The notes beneath the pieces were generated by a model. The model ran no database searches. It was not told the origin of the DNA and saw nothing but the letters and a program-made list of their open reading frames with translations. A program made the translations under genes and the position numbers. A DNA stretch of 60,590 nt from Paraburkholderia bannensis (GTDB taxonomy: Bacteria; Pseudomonadota; Gammaproteobacteria; Burkholderiales; Burkholderiaceae): contig NZ_JACHBW010000031.1 of the NCBI RefSeq assembly GCF_014200455.1, positions 1 through 60,590 of the forward strand. The letters are read 5' to 3'. This document shows, piece by piece, positions 19,411 through 28,002 of the stretch. Within the stretch, counting starts at the first letter, position 1. The number at the start of each line of letters is the position of its first letter.

Positions 19411-20190
19411 ATGAGTTTGTTCGAAAAAATCCAAAGCGATCCGCCGAGCTGGGCAGGCGAGAAGATCGCAAGCTGGGAGGACGTATTCACGGACGAAATG
19501 GCGAACTTCGTCGTGCGCGAGACGGTTGAACGCGGTGCTTACGTCGACATGCGCGATGTGATCGGTCAGAGTGGGCACTATGAGGGTCAAACTTGGCTGG
19601 AGGCGGCGGTGAGCCCGCGCTATAAGCCGTCGAAAATGACCCGTGCGTTCGCTATGTATGAGAAAAATCCGGACTACTATTTCAACGGTCAACTTGTGGG
19701 GGATGACTGTATCGTTTTAAGTTCGCTTAACGGCAGCGGGTGGTACACCGACTCTGGTGGTAACCACCGAACTGTTGTTGCGAAGTTTGCGTGCGACAGT
19801 CTTTTCAGGGACGCCAAGGTAAAAGGCGAATATCCACGAATACATGGCGCTTTGACCCGAAAGTATGAAGTTGATCTGGAATCCAAAGCGTTGTACGGGG
19901 AACTATTAAAGTTCGCGGGCAAAGGCATTTCGATTTTACTCGAGCACAGCGAATCTTCTAAAACGACCTCCGTGGGCGTTACAGTCACGGCCTACGAAAC
20001 CACGTTTCAGGTGAGCGATTTCAGGTTCAACAGTGCCGGCCGGTCGCAGAAGCTGGGCGCAGCCCAGTTCCGGAAGTTCGCCCGACATCTGTTGGCCAGC
20101 GATGGCAAGGTGTCCGGATGGGACCGTCTACGACATCTATGGAAGGGCGCTGTACGAGGGGAGTTCGACGGGTTGATTTATCCGGAATGA
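19411..20190 (+). CDS. Uncharacterised protein, faint ParB/Srx-like feature
   Basis: 259 residues, soluble, no signal peptide. A GNHRTVVAKF segment near residue 114, preceded by an uncertain VLSSLNGSGW strand, recalls the GxHR loop of ParB/sulfiredoxin-like folds, but the similarity is weak. The N-terminal quarter is acidic and helical. No neighbour partners it clearly. The region upstream (19221-19410) is relatively A/T-rich and probably holds its promoter. Confidence 0.6.
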   Translation: MSLFEKIQSDPPSWAGEKIASWEDVFTDEMANFVVRETVERGAYVDMRDVIGQSGHYEGQTWLEAAVSPRYKPSKMTRAFAMYEKNPDYYFNGQLVGDDCIVLSSLNGSGWYTDSGGNHRTVVAKFACDSLFRDAKVKGEYPRIHGALTRKYEVDLESKALYGELLKFAGKGISILLEHSESSKTTSVGVTVTAYETTFQVSDFRFNSAGRSQKLGAAQFRKFARHLLASDGKVSGWDRLRHLWKGAVRGEFDGLIYPE

Positions 20191-20269
20191 GGCAAGGACG
20201 CGAATTCTTGCGTCCGCCCAGGATCGTTGCAAAAGCACTGCAGCATCCGTGGTGGCGCCTTCACTATCT

Positions 20270-20518
20270 TCACTGTCCAGCGCCCGAAGCATTCGAGTAA
20301 GCGGCGATGTGTTCCTCGAGGTCCTTTGCCTGCATCGCGAGCCCCGATCTTTCAGCTTCGAGAAGTTGACCGAGCGGTGTCCGAAGTTGTGGGGTCGGGC
20401 GCCCGAGCCGGCTAACAACGAAATCGATTGCCGAGATCGCGTCGCGTAGCCGACCGCCGTAGACCGGCTCGTGGTGCGCGATACGGTTCCTCGTTTGATA
20501 CACGCGCTCCAACTGCAC
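20270..20518 (-). pseudogene. C-terminal remnant of an Abi-like/HEPN protein
   Basis: About 80 residues with RNRIAHHEPVYGG near the start, the conserved RNxxxH block of Abi-like HEPN proteins, followed by a helical tail. The same frame upstream is interrupted by a TGA about 45 bases before this segment, and the reading RLFGRAERLAQR just beyond it looks like a continuation of the same protein. No complete start or N-terminal domain is found, so it appears to be a decayed abortive-infection-type gene. Confidence 0.4.
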
Positions 20519-20993
20519 TGCGATATCGGCTCGATGTTTTCACCGTTGTGCGAGACGCTCAGCCCGTCCAAAGAGTCGCGCTTCTCGATAATCGTCATGC
20601 CTTCGGCGGCATATTTCGGTATCCCTTTGTTCTCGGCGCAATTTTCCGGTTAGCCCGCGCTAGCCCGGGTGAGGCTTTGAGTTTCGGCCCGATATAAAAC
20701 TTCTTCCAAATCAGAGACCTGCTGACTCCCACATCCGGACAGCCATTGTCTTGACGTCACCGAGCGTCCTCCAGCGCCGCGCCCTTTGAACTGGGGACGC
20801 AGGCATAGTTCGGGCCGGTCGTGGAAAGTCTTTTTATGGGCGGTCGCAGGGGAGGCGAGAGGCCCATACCCCCAGCAGACGTTGCCCTGCACGCGGCCAA
20901 CGTCCATTCCCTGACTAGGGGAGGACGTTCAGCTCCAGACACTGAATTTCAATATCCAGAAACCGGCTCAGGTGTCCTTGCGCTGCTCAAATG
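20519..20993. other. Intergenic upstream of the ars operon
   Basis: About 475 bp. The left end may contain further decayed sequence of the Abi-like gene. The arsR frame stays open leftwards to about 20821, but the family start is at 21013. Confidence 0.3.
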
Positions 20994-21011
20994 TTTCGAA
21001 TATATTGGAAA
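20994..21011. promoter_or_regulatory. ArsR operator candidate
   Basis: TTTCGAATATATTGGAAA is an 18-bp inverted repeat with one mismatched pair, ending one base before the arsR ATG. Its AATATATT core resembles ArsR-family operators, so ArsR would repress the operon here until arsenite binds. Confidence 0.55.
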
Positions 21012-21012
21012 T

Positions 21013-21336
21013 ATGGAAGAGAAAGATATCATTCATGCCCTCGCGGCGCTTGCCCACGACCTGCGTCTGCGCGTGTTTCGCATGCTGATCGTGGCCGGAC
21101 CGGATGGCCTGACACCCGGCACCATCGCGGCGCAGCTTGACGTGCCCAATGCGACGCTCTCCTTTCACCTGAAGGAGTTGATGCATGCGGGGCTCGTCAC
21201 GCAGGAGCGCGATGGGCGCAGCCTGATCTATCGGGCAGCCTACGAGCAGATGAACGCAGTCCTTGGCTTTCTGACCGAGAACTGCTGCCAGGGGCAGGCC
21301 TGCCTGTTGCCCGGCAAAGATTCGTGCCAATGCTGA
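21013..21336 (+). CDS. arsR: ArsR-family arsenic-responsive repressor
   Basis: 107 residues with a winged-helix HTH: LTPGTIAAQLDVPNATLSFHL as recognition unit, then the wing VTQERDGRSLIYR. The C terminus holds ENCCQGQAC and SCQC, cysteines of the kind that bind As(III) in type-2/3 ArsR proteins lacking the helix-3 CVC site. It is the first gene of an ars operon. The ATG at 21013 immediately follows the predicted operator. Confidence 0.92.
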   Translation: MEEKDIIHALAALAHDLRLRVFRMLIVAGPDGLTPGTIAAQLDVPNATLSFHLKELMHAGLVTQERDGRSLIYRAAYEQMNAVLGFLTENCCQGQACLLPGKDSCQC

Positions 21337-21348
21337 CGGAGAAGAACC

Positions 21349-21675
21349 ATGAAGCGGTTTCACGTCCACGTTGACGACATCGCGGCAAGCGTCGCGTTCT
21401 ATTCGAAGCTCTGCGGCGCAGAGCCTGCGCGCATCAAGCCGAATTACGAAAAGTGGATGCTCGACGATTCCCGCGTGGACTTTGCGATCTCGACGCGCGG
21501 CTCGCAGGCCGGTGTCGATCATCTGGGTTTGCAGGTGGATGACGCAGCCGAGCTGGACGAACTCGCACAGCGTGCGCAGGAAGCGGATATGACGCTGCTC
21601 GACCAGGGGGAAACGACCTGCTGCTACTCGCGTAGCGACAAGCACTGGATCGTTGACCCGCAGGGTATCGCCTGA
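21349..21675 (+). CDS. ArsI/CadI-like vicinal-oxygen-chelate dioxygenase, C-terminally truncated
   Basis: 108 residues, against roughly 140-160 for ArsI/CadI proteins. ArsI cleaves the C-As bond of methyl- and aryl-arsenite using Fe(II) and O2. Present here are the N-terminal FHVHVDD (His5/His7), the VDHLGLQVDD block with the second metal His, and the paired cysteines in TTCCYSR. The protein stops at DPQGIA, just before the conserved WEtF that supplies the third metal ligand (Glu115 of Thermomonospora ArsI). TGA replaces the expected Trp codon and nothing like the missing tail follows, so activity is doubtful. Confidence 0.8.
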   Translation: MKRFHVHVDDIAASVAFYSKLCGAEPARIKPNYEKWMLDDSRVDFAISTRGSQAGVDHLGLQVDDAAELDELAQRAQEADMTLLDQGETTCCYSRSDKHWIVDPQGIA

Positions 21676-21697
21676 CCTCTCTTCATTGAGCCTCCCC

Positions 21698-22768
21698 ATG
21701 AACACCCCCAACATCGCGGCAGCACGCAGACGCGCGTCTAAGCCGGCCATCAGCTTCTTCGAGCGATATCTGACCATCTGGGTCGCGCTGTGCATCGTCG
21801 CTGGCATCCTGCTCGGCCAGGCGCTACCGGGCGTCTTTCAGGCGATTGGGCGCATGCAATACGCCCAGGTCAATCTGCCGGTCGGGCTGCTGATCTGGGT
21901 GATGATCGTGCCGATGCTGGTGAAGGTCGATTTCGGCGCGCTGCATGAAGTGCGTCAGCACATCAAGGGCATTGGCGTCACGCTCGTCGTCAACTGGCTC
22001 GTCAAGCCGTTCACGATGGCGTTTCTCGCGTGGCTCTTCATCAAGCACCTGTTCGCACCGATGCTGCCCGCCGCGCAACTCGACAGCTATGTGGCCGGGC
22101 TGATCCTGCTGGCCGCTGCGCCCTGCACGGCAATGGTGTTCGTCTGGAGCCGCCTGACGGGCGGCGATCCGCTCTTCACGCTTTCTCAGGTCGCGCTCAA
22201 CGACAGCATCATGGTGGTCGCCTTCGCGCCGCTCGTTGGCCTGCTGCTCGGCATTTCGGCGATTGCGGTGCCGTGGGCGACGCTGCTTGCTTCGGTCGCG
22301 CTCTACATCATCATCCCCGTGATCCTTGCGCAGATCCTGCGCAAGATGCTGCTCGCGCGCGGCGCGGCGGCATTCGATGCGGCAATCGCGAAGATCGGCC
22401 CGTGGTCGATCGCGGCGCTCCTTGCCACGCTCGTGCTGCTGTTTGCCTTCCAGGGCGAGGCCATTCTGAAGCAGCCACTTTTGATCGTGCTGCTCGCCGT
22501 GCCGATCTTGATTCAGGTGTCTTTCAATTCGGCGCTGGCTTACTGGCTCAATCGCGCGGTCGGCGAGAAGCACAACATCGCGTGCCCGTCCGCGCTGATC
22601 GGCGCGTCGAACTTCTTCGAGCTGGCCGTCGCCACCGCCATCGGCCTGTTCGGTTTCAACTCCGGCGCCGCGCTCGCGACGGTCGTGGGCGTGCTGATCG
22701 AAGTGCCGGTCATGCTGCTCGTGGTGCGCATCGTCAACCGCTCGAAGAACTGGTACGAGTGCGTCTGA
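21698..22768 (+). CDS. ACR3-family arsenite efflux permease
   Basis: About 356 residues, ten transmembrane helices. The conserved APCTAMVFVWS block with the essential Cys143 and the FNSGAALATVVGVLIEVPVML block with the conserved Glu are both present, as in ACR3 (ArsB-type unrelated) As(OH)3/H+ antiporters. Start ATG 21698 lies 22 bp after the truncated arsI gene, indicating translational coupling in the operon. It carries out the export step of arsenic resistance. Confidence 0.95.
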   Translation: MNTPNIAAARRRASKPAISFFERYLTIWVALCIVAGILLGQALPGVFQAIGRMQYAQVNLPVGLLIWVMIVPMLVKVDFGALHEVRQHIKGIGVTLVVNWLVKPFTMAFLAWLFIKHLFAPMLPAAQLDSYVAGLILLAAAPCTAMVFVWSRLTGGDPLFTLSQVALNDSIMVVAFAPLVGLLLGISAIAVPWATLLASVALYIIIPVILAQILRKMLLARGAAAFDAAIAKIGPWSIAALLATLVLLFAFQGEAILKQPLLIVLLAVPILIQVSFNSALAYWLNRAVGEKHNIACPSALIGASNFFELAVATAIGLFGFNSGAALATVVGVLIEVPVMLLVVRIVNRSKNWYECV

Positions 22769-22788
22769 ACGTTACGGAAAACAATGCA

Positions 22789-23223
22789 ATGAGCAAAGTC
22801 ACCATCTATCACAACCCGGACTGCGGCACCTCGCGCAATACGCTCGCGATGATCCGCAACGCGGGCATCGAACCCGTCGTCATCGAATATCTGCAAAGCC
22901 CGCCGTCGCGCGAGAAGCTCGTCGAGCTGATCGCGCAATCGGGGCTGAGCGTGCGCGAGGCGTTGCGCGAGAAAGGCTCGCCCTACGCCGAACTGCATCT
23001 GGACAACCCGGCATTGAGCGACGACGAGTTGCTCGACGCGATGATGGTGCACCCCATTCTTATCAATCGTCCCTTCGTAGTGACGTCGATGGGCGTGCGC
23101 CTGTGCCGTCCGTCCGAGCTCGTGCTCGAGATCCTGCCCGACGCGCAACGCGGTGCGTTCACGAAGGAAGGCGGCGAAGTGGTGATCGACACGGAGGGCA
23201 AGCGTGTCCGCTCCGGCAACTGA
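22789..23223 (+). CDS. arsC: Glutaredoxin-dependent arsenate reductase ArsC
   Basis: 144 residues of the Spx/ArsC thioredoxin-fold class. The catalytic Cys12 sits in HNPDCGTSRNT, and the arginines binding arsenate are in INRPFVV and GVRLCRPSE. It reduces As(V) to As(III) for ACR3 to export, using glutathione and glutaredoxin. It starts 20 bp after acr3 and overlaps arsH by 20 bp. Confidence 0.95.
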   Translation: MSKVTIYHNPDCGTSRNTLAMIRNAGIEPVVIEYLQSPPSREKLVELIAQSGLSVREALREKGSPYAELHLDNPALSDDELLDAMMVHPILINRPFVVTSMGVRLCRPSELVLEILPDAQRGAFTKEGGEVVIDTEGKRVRSGN

Positions 23224-23938
23224 TCTTACGACCGAGCTTCCGCAGGTCGATGCGGCGCTGTTTCGCATACCTGATATCCAGCGGCTTCAGGCAACAAAGG
23301 CTTCTTCGCACGCGCCCCGCATCCTGCTGCTTTTCGGTTCGCTGCGCGAGCGCTCGTTCAGCCGGCTGCTGAGCGAAGAAGCCGCGCGTCTGCTCACGGC
23401 GATGGGCGCCGAGGTTCGCACCTTCAGCCCAAGCGGACTACCGCTACCCGACGATGCGCCCGACACGCACCCCAAGGTCGCCGAGTTGCGCGAGCTAGTG
23501 CTGTGGTCCGAAGGCATGGTGTGGTGCTCGCCTGAGCGTCACGGCGCGATGACCGGCATCATGAAAGCGCAGATCGACTGGATTCCGCTTTCGGTGGGCG
23601 CAGTGCGGCCGACGCAGGGCAAGACGCTCGCGGTGATGCAGGTGAGTGGCGGTTCGCAGTCGTTCAACGCCGTCAATCAGATGCGCGTGCTCGGGCGATG
23701 GATGCGCATGCTGACCATCCCGAACCAGTCGTCGGTGGCCAAAGCGTTCATGGAGTTCGATGAGGCCGGCCGCATGAAACCATCGGCTTATTTCGATCGC
23801 GTCGTGGATGTCATGGAAGAACTGGTGAAGTTCACCTTGCTCACGCGCGATATCGGTCCGTATCTGGTCGATCGCTACAGCGAGCGCAAGGAGAGTGCCG
23901 AGGAACTGATGAAGCGGGTGAATCAGAGCAGCATCTGA
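23204..23938 (+). CDS. arsH: ArsH organoarsenical oxidase/NADPH-FMN reductase
   Basis: 244 residues with a flavodoxin-like fold. The FMN phosphate-binding GSLRERSFSR loop follows the first strand, and SPERHGAMTGIMKAQIDW and VSGGSQSFNAVNQMR are classic ArsH blocks. ArsH oxidises trivalent organoarsenicals to the less toxic pentavalent forms. It starts with a GTG inside arsC and is the last gene of the operon. Together with ArsI it would handle methylated or aromatic arsenicals, though ArsI here is truncated. Confidence 0.93.
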   Translation: MSAPATDLTTELPQVDAALFRIPDIQRLQATKASSHAPRILLLFGSLRERSFSRLLSEEAARLLTAMGAEVRTFSPSGLPLPDDAPDTHPKVAELRELVLWSEGMVWCSPERHGAMTGIMKAQIDWIPLSVGAVRPTQGKTLAVMQVSGGSQSFNAVNQMRVLGRWMRMLTIPNQSSVAKAFMEFDEAGRMKPSAYFDRVVDVMEELVKFTLLTRDIGPYLVDRYSERKESAEELMKRVNQSSI

Positions 23939-24161
23939 TTCGCGCCCTTGGCCATCATGCAGTGCACCGCGGTCAATTGGTAGCGCAATGCCGATGTTCG
24001 CTACTGGCCGGAGTTCTGCATCATTCCGGGGCTGAGCGCGCCCGCGAGATTTTAATGGTATCCACCTAAGCTCATTTCATCGTGATTCGGAGACGGCGTT
24101 TGTTGGCTGTACCGTGACGGGAGCGACGCGGATCGGACATTTCCGCAGTGGGAGCAATCGG

Positions 24162-24398
24162 ATGGAATGCGGCAATCTAAAACGTCTGAAGACCGTGATG
24201 TTGGCGGTGATATCTGCGGGCTATATGGCGCAGACACGTTCGGTCCCAACGCAGTCTGGTGGGGTATCCGTTGGTGCCGCAACGCTTTCGCATGGTGAGG
24301 CACCTGCAATCGTGACGGATTTTGCGAAGCTTGTCGGAGAAAGCGGCGGCGCCGTGGTTCACATCAGGGCGACTGGGACACAGGCTAACACCGGATAG
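24162..24398 (+). pseudogene. N-terminal remnant of a DegP/HtrA-type protease
   Basis: The frame begins with a basic start and hydrophobic helix like a signal peptide (LKRLKTVMLAVISAGYMA) and continues with APAIVTDFAKLVGESGGAVVHIRATG, matching the start of mature Do-like proteases (DFxxLVexxgPAVVnIr). It stops after about 78 residues, before the trypsin-like catalytic domain. No further protease sequence is found downstream, so it is a truncated gene. Confidence 0.5.
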
Positions 24399-24588
24399 GG
24401 TGAACTTGAGGGCATGCTCATGGCGACTCCTATGCGCCGACGTTGCACGGGCAGGTTCGGATCGCGAGCGGCTCGCGGCAGCCTTGCCGCAAGCCATTGT
24501 TGACGAGCCCGAGAGGCGTCGCTTGGTGGGTAATCTGGAACGAACTGATTACGATAGTTAAATGCACTGTGACTCAGTTTGTTCGATT

Positions 24589-24816
24589 TCACGATTGGGC
24601 CATGCGCCCGATTCGCCGCGCGATTTCAACGCCCTCGGTCGTCAGCCTGTATCCCAAGCTCAGCGGCGGCGTCACGAACTCGACGAGGCTTTCCTGCAGA
24701 AGTCTTGCGATGTCAGGGTCCGGCAGCGTGATCTGGCCGGACCAGCTGAACAGTACCAGCAACATCGCCATTTCATGGTGACTGAGTAGCCGCTGCATCG
24801 CTCGCCTTGTCGTCAA
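24589..24816 (-). CDS. Small uncharacterised protein
   Basis: 75 residues, soluble, no signal peptide: a helical N terminus (MQRLLSHHEMAMLLVLF), then PDPDIARLLQESLVEF and a GYRLTTEGVEIARRIGRMA end that looks like a winged-helix or DNA-binding tail. Codon use resembles native genes. No family is recognised and no partner is adjacent. Confidence 0.5.
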   Translation of the reverse strand: MTTRRAMQRLLSHHEMAMLLVLFSWSGQITLPDPDIARLLQESLVEFVTPPLSLGYRLTTEGVEIARRIGRMAQS

Positions 24817-25042
24817 AGGCTCGCACCATGGAGCCGACCGTTATGCACGAGATCGCCGCCCCGCGCGCGAACGCAGCGCCATCTTTACGGCTGGATCCGA
24901 AGTGACGGAGCGGCCAGGCTCTCGTGCTGGCTATAGCTTGCGATTGCAGCAACGTGCCCCGGCAGAAGAGGCCAGTTGGTTTTGCTGCTGGATCGTGAAT
25001 CCTGTGCTGGTCGTGAATCCTCTATCAATGTAGGCGCGGCGA
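24817..25042. other. Intergenic, no gene seen
   Basis: The left part of the 557-bp gap before the Pal-like gene. A short near-direct duplication (CTGGTCGTGAATCCT versus CTGGATCGTGAATCCT) lies near 24979-25021. Otherwise nothing was found. Confidence 0.3.
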
Positions 25043-25059
25043 CTTAAAGAAGACTTAAA
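25043..25059. promoter_or_regulatory. Tandem TTAA box (PmrA/QseB type)
   Basis: CTTAAA, five bases, CTTAAA, an 11-bp-spaced direct repeat. It lies 315 bp upstream of the Pal-like gene and matches four more copies in this window (29080, 29531, 35426, 41988). Confidence 0.5.
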
Positions 25060-25373
25060 TCAAGCACGAGGGAAAATTTGGGGCTTATCCTCACATCTCG
25101 TGCGCCGAAAACAAGCCCGACGAGCAAGCGGGCAATTGAAACATGCGTCGCCATCGAGGACATGGGAAGCAGATATCTGCTGCTATTTCCCGGATGAATG
25201 GAAAATGAAATAAGTCATCATGTTGTGACGGAATACCAATGCTATCGGCGAAATCTCCACATTCTCTTTATCCCACGACCGCCAAAAAGTGGTGGCCTTC
25301 TGGCGATACGGGACCTACACTTTTGATGCAGGGTGCCTTTTCACGCGCAACCCGCCAGGTTCTGGAGTCCGTC

Positions 25374-25880
25374 ATGAAGTCAAAAAGATACTGCGCCGTG
25401 CTTGCGATGCTGATATTGCTTGACGGTTGCCATTCAGCGTCGACGACGCCATCGTCGAATGGCATGGCAAATATGAACGCAGTGGGAACACAGCCTGTTC
25501 CCACTGCGACAACGATGACCGACGAACTTGGCGATCCGAATAGCCCGCTCGCAAAGCGAAGTGTGTACTTCGACTTTGACAGCTATACGGTCAAAAGCAG
25601 TGATCTGCCGTTGCTGCGAGTGCACGCGGACTACCTGCGACGCCACCCCATGCAGCACATTCTCATTCAGGGCAACACGGACGAGCGGGGCACAGATGAG
25701 TATAACCTTGCACTCGGTCAGCGCCGCTCAGAAGCGGTGTTGCACGAACTCGAATCGCTCGGTGTTACAGACTCACAAATGGAGGCAGTGAGCCTTGGCA
25801 AGGAGAAGCCTCTTGCGACGGGACATGACGAGGCCTCATGGGCGCAGAACCGTCGGGTCGATCTCGTGTACCACCGATAA
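25374..25880 (+). CDS. Pal-like OmpA-domain lipoprotein
   Basis: About 168 residues. A lipoprotein signal peptide with lipobox LDGC (Cys near residue 19) is followed by a Ser/Thr-rich linker and an OmpA-like peptidoglycan-binding domain (YFDFDSYTVK, QGNTDERGTDEYNLALGQRRSEAV, GKEKPLATG, NRRVDLVY). It anchors the outer membrane to peptidoglycan. tolAB-type genes are absent here, so this is probably an accessory Pal copy outside the tol-pal operon. Frames open upstream to 25239, but ATG 25374 starts the signal peptide. Confidence 0.88.
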   Translation: MKSKRYCAVLAMLILLDGCHSASTTPSSNGMANMNAVGTQPVPTATTMTDELGDPNSPLAKRSVYFDFDSYTVKSSDLPLLRVHADYLRRHPMQHILIQGNTDERGTDEYNLALGQRRSEAVLHELESLGVTDSQMEAVSLGKEKPLATGHDEASWAQNRRVDLVYHR

Positions 25881-26059
25881 ATTCGAGCGGCCATTACAGG
25901 CAACAATTTTTTGACATGGACGTCAGCGAAGTGGAACGCATGACGTATGCGATTCGGACAGTCTCTCCAACTAATAGTTTCTTCAATTTTGTATAGTTGG
26001 ATCCAGAAACAGAGGTTGATCCAAGCGTAGAGACGAAACGAACCTTTGTGGATAAGTTA

Positions 26060-26153
26060 TGAGCTCAATTGCGTTCTCGCAATCTCCAACGCACCCGAGT
26101 GTTGGAGGCTCATTTGATACCGCCGTCTCTCCCCGGAACGGCGGTTTTTTTAA
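26060..26153 (+). ncRNA. Candidate small RNA with three stem-loops
   Basis: Three consecutive hairpins: ATTGCG/CGCAAT (26068-26083), CTCCAAC/GTTGGAG (26084-26090 with 26103-26109) and ACCGCCG(T)/(A)CGGCGGT (26121-26128 with 26140-26147) followed by seven T. No open reading frame covers it and no gene ends close enough upstream to need this terminator (the Pal-like gene stops at 25880). The 5' end is not determined. No match to a known Rfam family is claimed. Confidence 0.45.
26121..26153 (+). terminator. Rho-independent terminator
   Basis: Stem ACCGCCGT/ACGGCGGT around a 11-base loop with a 3' run of seven T. It ends the candidate small RNA or a long 3' tail of the Pal-like gene. Confidence 0.75.
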
Positions 26154-26236
26154 TTACGTAATCCAGACATTTAACTCGCTGTCATGTTGAACCCGCAGTT
26201 GGCTGTCAGCCGGACACGCGCTTGCTGAGCATGCGC

Positions 26237-26268
26237 AAAAAAGAGGCCCCGGTCATATTTCCGGGGCC
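26237..26268 (-). terminator. Rho-independent terminator, minus strand
   Basis: GGCCCCGG (26245-26252) pairs with CCGGGGCC (26261-26268). Read on the minus strand it is followed by a T-rich tract (A-run at 26237-26242 on plus). It probably ends the two-component operon whose kinase stops at 26602. Confidence 0.75.
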
Positions 26269-26601
26269 GTCGAAGGGCGATCCCGGCAGCAATCCTGAAT
26301 TGACTGGCCTGCTGCGCAGCGAATCACCTGCGTGAAAAATCAAGGCTAGGTCGAGGCTGATCGTGACAACCAGTGAACATATTAGCTTTTATCGTCTATC
26401 GATTAGAATACCTAATTTATTAAATTGAAAGAAAATGAATTATATTCAGGCTCGGGACTGCCGTGTTCGAATTGGTGATTGGCAAAATTGATCAGATGAA
26501 TTTCTGAGAAGATATGTAAGTGAAAATCGCCGGTGAAGCCCGATGTCCGGGCGGCAATCCGAATTTACGGTGCGAGCGATAGACGTTTCCGGGAACATTG
26601 C
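26269..26601. other. 3' region after the kinase gene
   Basis: About 330 bp with no gene. It becomes notably A/T-rich at 26375-26460, unlike the flanking genes. Confidence 0.3.
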
Positions 26602-28002
26602 TCAGGCTGGTCGACGCGCTGTGGCTGCGTGCGCACCCGGACGATCCGCGTTCGAAGTGATCGGTCCGATCGCTGGAACCAACCTGGGAAAGCGTAAGCG
26701 TACCGTCAACCCACGGCCATCCAGGCCACTGTCCAGCGCGAAGGCGGCCTGATGTTGTTCGGCGATGCGCCTGACGATCGACAGGCCAAGACCACTCCCC
26801 GTAGCCGCGTGTCCTGCTCCCCGGTAGAAGCGCTCCCATACACGCTCGCGATCTTCCGCGGCGATGCCTGGGCCGGTGTCGCAAACCATCAGCACGGGCG
26901 CAGCATCCTCTCTGCGTGTAACAACATCGACGCGCGTATGCGGGCCAGCATATCGGATAGCGTTGTCGACCAGGTTGTTGAGCAGGATGCGAAGAGCGTC
27001 CTCGTTACCTCGAACGTGTACGGCAGATCCAGCGACAAGGCCGAGGTCAATTTCGTTTGCCTGGGCCAGACGCGCCCGCTCGCCGACAACCGAACGCGCG
27101 AGTGATGTGAGATCCAGGTCGGACATAGCCGGCGGCGTCGAATCGGGGCCGAGGCGAGCAAGTGTCAGGAGTTGCTCGGCGAGATGCGCGAGCCGCGCTG
27201 TACCGGTGCGAATCTGTGCGGTGATCAGGTCGCGCTCTTCTTCGTTGGGTGCTGTCGGCAGAAGATCAGTCTGCAGCGCCAGTCCCATGATTGGCGTGCG
27301 GAGTTCATGAGCGGCATCCGCAATGAAGTGGCGCTGGGCAGTAAAGGCGTTATCGAGACGTAACAGCAGATCGTTGAGCGAGTCGACGAGGGGTTTGACT
27401 TCTCCAGGAATCGCCGTGGTGTCTATCGTCTGCATGTTGTCAACATCCCGTCGCTTAAGGTTTGCGGCTATATCCCGAAGCGGACGCAGTCCGTAACCGA
27501 TTCCGAACCAAAGGAAGAGGGCAAGCAACGGGACCAACGACAGCACTGGCCAGAGCAGGTGCATAGCGATCTCGGCCACCGCTTCCCATCGTGCACGTCT
27601 TGCCTGAGCCACTCGCACGAAGGTGTCGCCGTCGCGTGTGACATATGTGTGCCAGAGCTGCCCTTTGACAATAACGTCTGCGAATCCAGTGCCTGTTGGT
27701 GGGGGCAGTGCCGAGTCAAGATCGGTATTGAAAACCGGTGTTTCACCGCGCCAGACCTGGAGCAGTACAGCGTGCGATTGCTCTCCCGAAAGCCGGTCCT
27801 CGTTTGCGCCCTGCATGCCTTGCAGAGAAAGGTGCCCGTCAGGTTCGACCAGGACGTGCTGCGCGACCGCCTTCAACTGGTCATTTAGCAGTTCGTCCAG
27901 TTCAGTCAGCGCGCCACGGTAGGTGGCAGCGCTCGCCAGTAACCCGGTAAGCAAAGTCGCGGGGAGCAGCCACCAGAGCAGACGCCGGCGTAGCGATTTC
28001 AA
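26602..28002 (-). CDS. Sensor histidine kinase (QseC/PmrB-like)
   Basis: 466 residues, inner membrane. Transmembrane helices lie about 10-27 and 148-170, enclosing a periplasmic sensing domain of about 120 residues. HAMP-like region about 170-220, phosphoacceptor His232 in FIADAAHELRTP, N-box NNLVDNAIRYA, G1 DTGPGIA, G2 GSGLGLSIV. A 30-residue Ala/Pro-rich tail extends past the ATPase domain. Its start overlaps the response regulator stop by 4 bp. The signal is unknown. Confidence 0.92.
   Translation of the reverse strand: MKSLRRRLLWWLLPATLLTGLLASAATYRGALTELDELLNDQLKAVAQHVLVEPDGHLSLQGMQGANEDRLSGEQSHAVLLQVWRGETPVFNTDLDSALPPPTGTGFADVIVKGQLWHTYVTRDGDTFVRVAQARRARWEAVAEIAMHLLWPVLSLVPLLALFLWFGIGYGLRPLRDIAANLKRRDVDNMQTIDTTAIPGEVKPLVDSLNDLLLRLDNAFTAQRHFIADAAHELRTPIMGLALQTDLLPTAPNEEERDLITAQIRTGTARLAHLAEQLLTLARLGPDSTPPAMSDLDLTSLARSVVGERARLAQANEIDLGLVAGSAVHVRGNEDALRILLNNLVDNAIRYAGPHTRVDVVTRREDAAPVLMVCDTGPGIAAEDRERVWERFYRGAGHAATGSGLGLSIVRRIAEQHQAAFALDSGLDGRGLTVRLRFPRLVPAIGPITSNADRPGAHAATARRPA

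Noticed and set aside
21824..22573. 249-residue minus-strand frame opposite acr3
   Set aside because: Arg/His/Gln-rich composition is typical of the antisense of a membrane protein gene.
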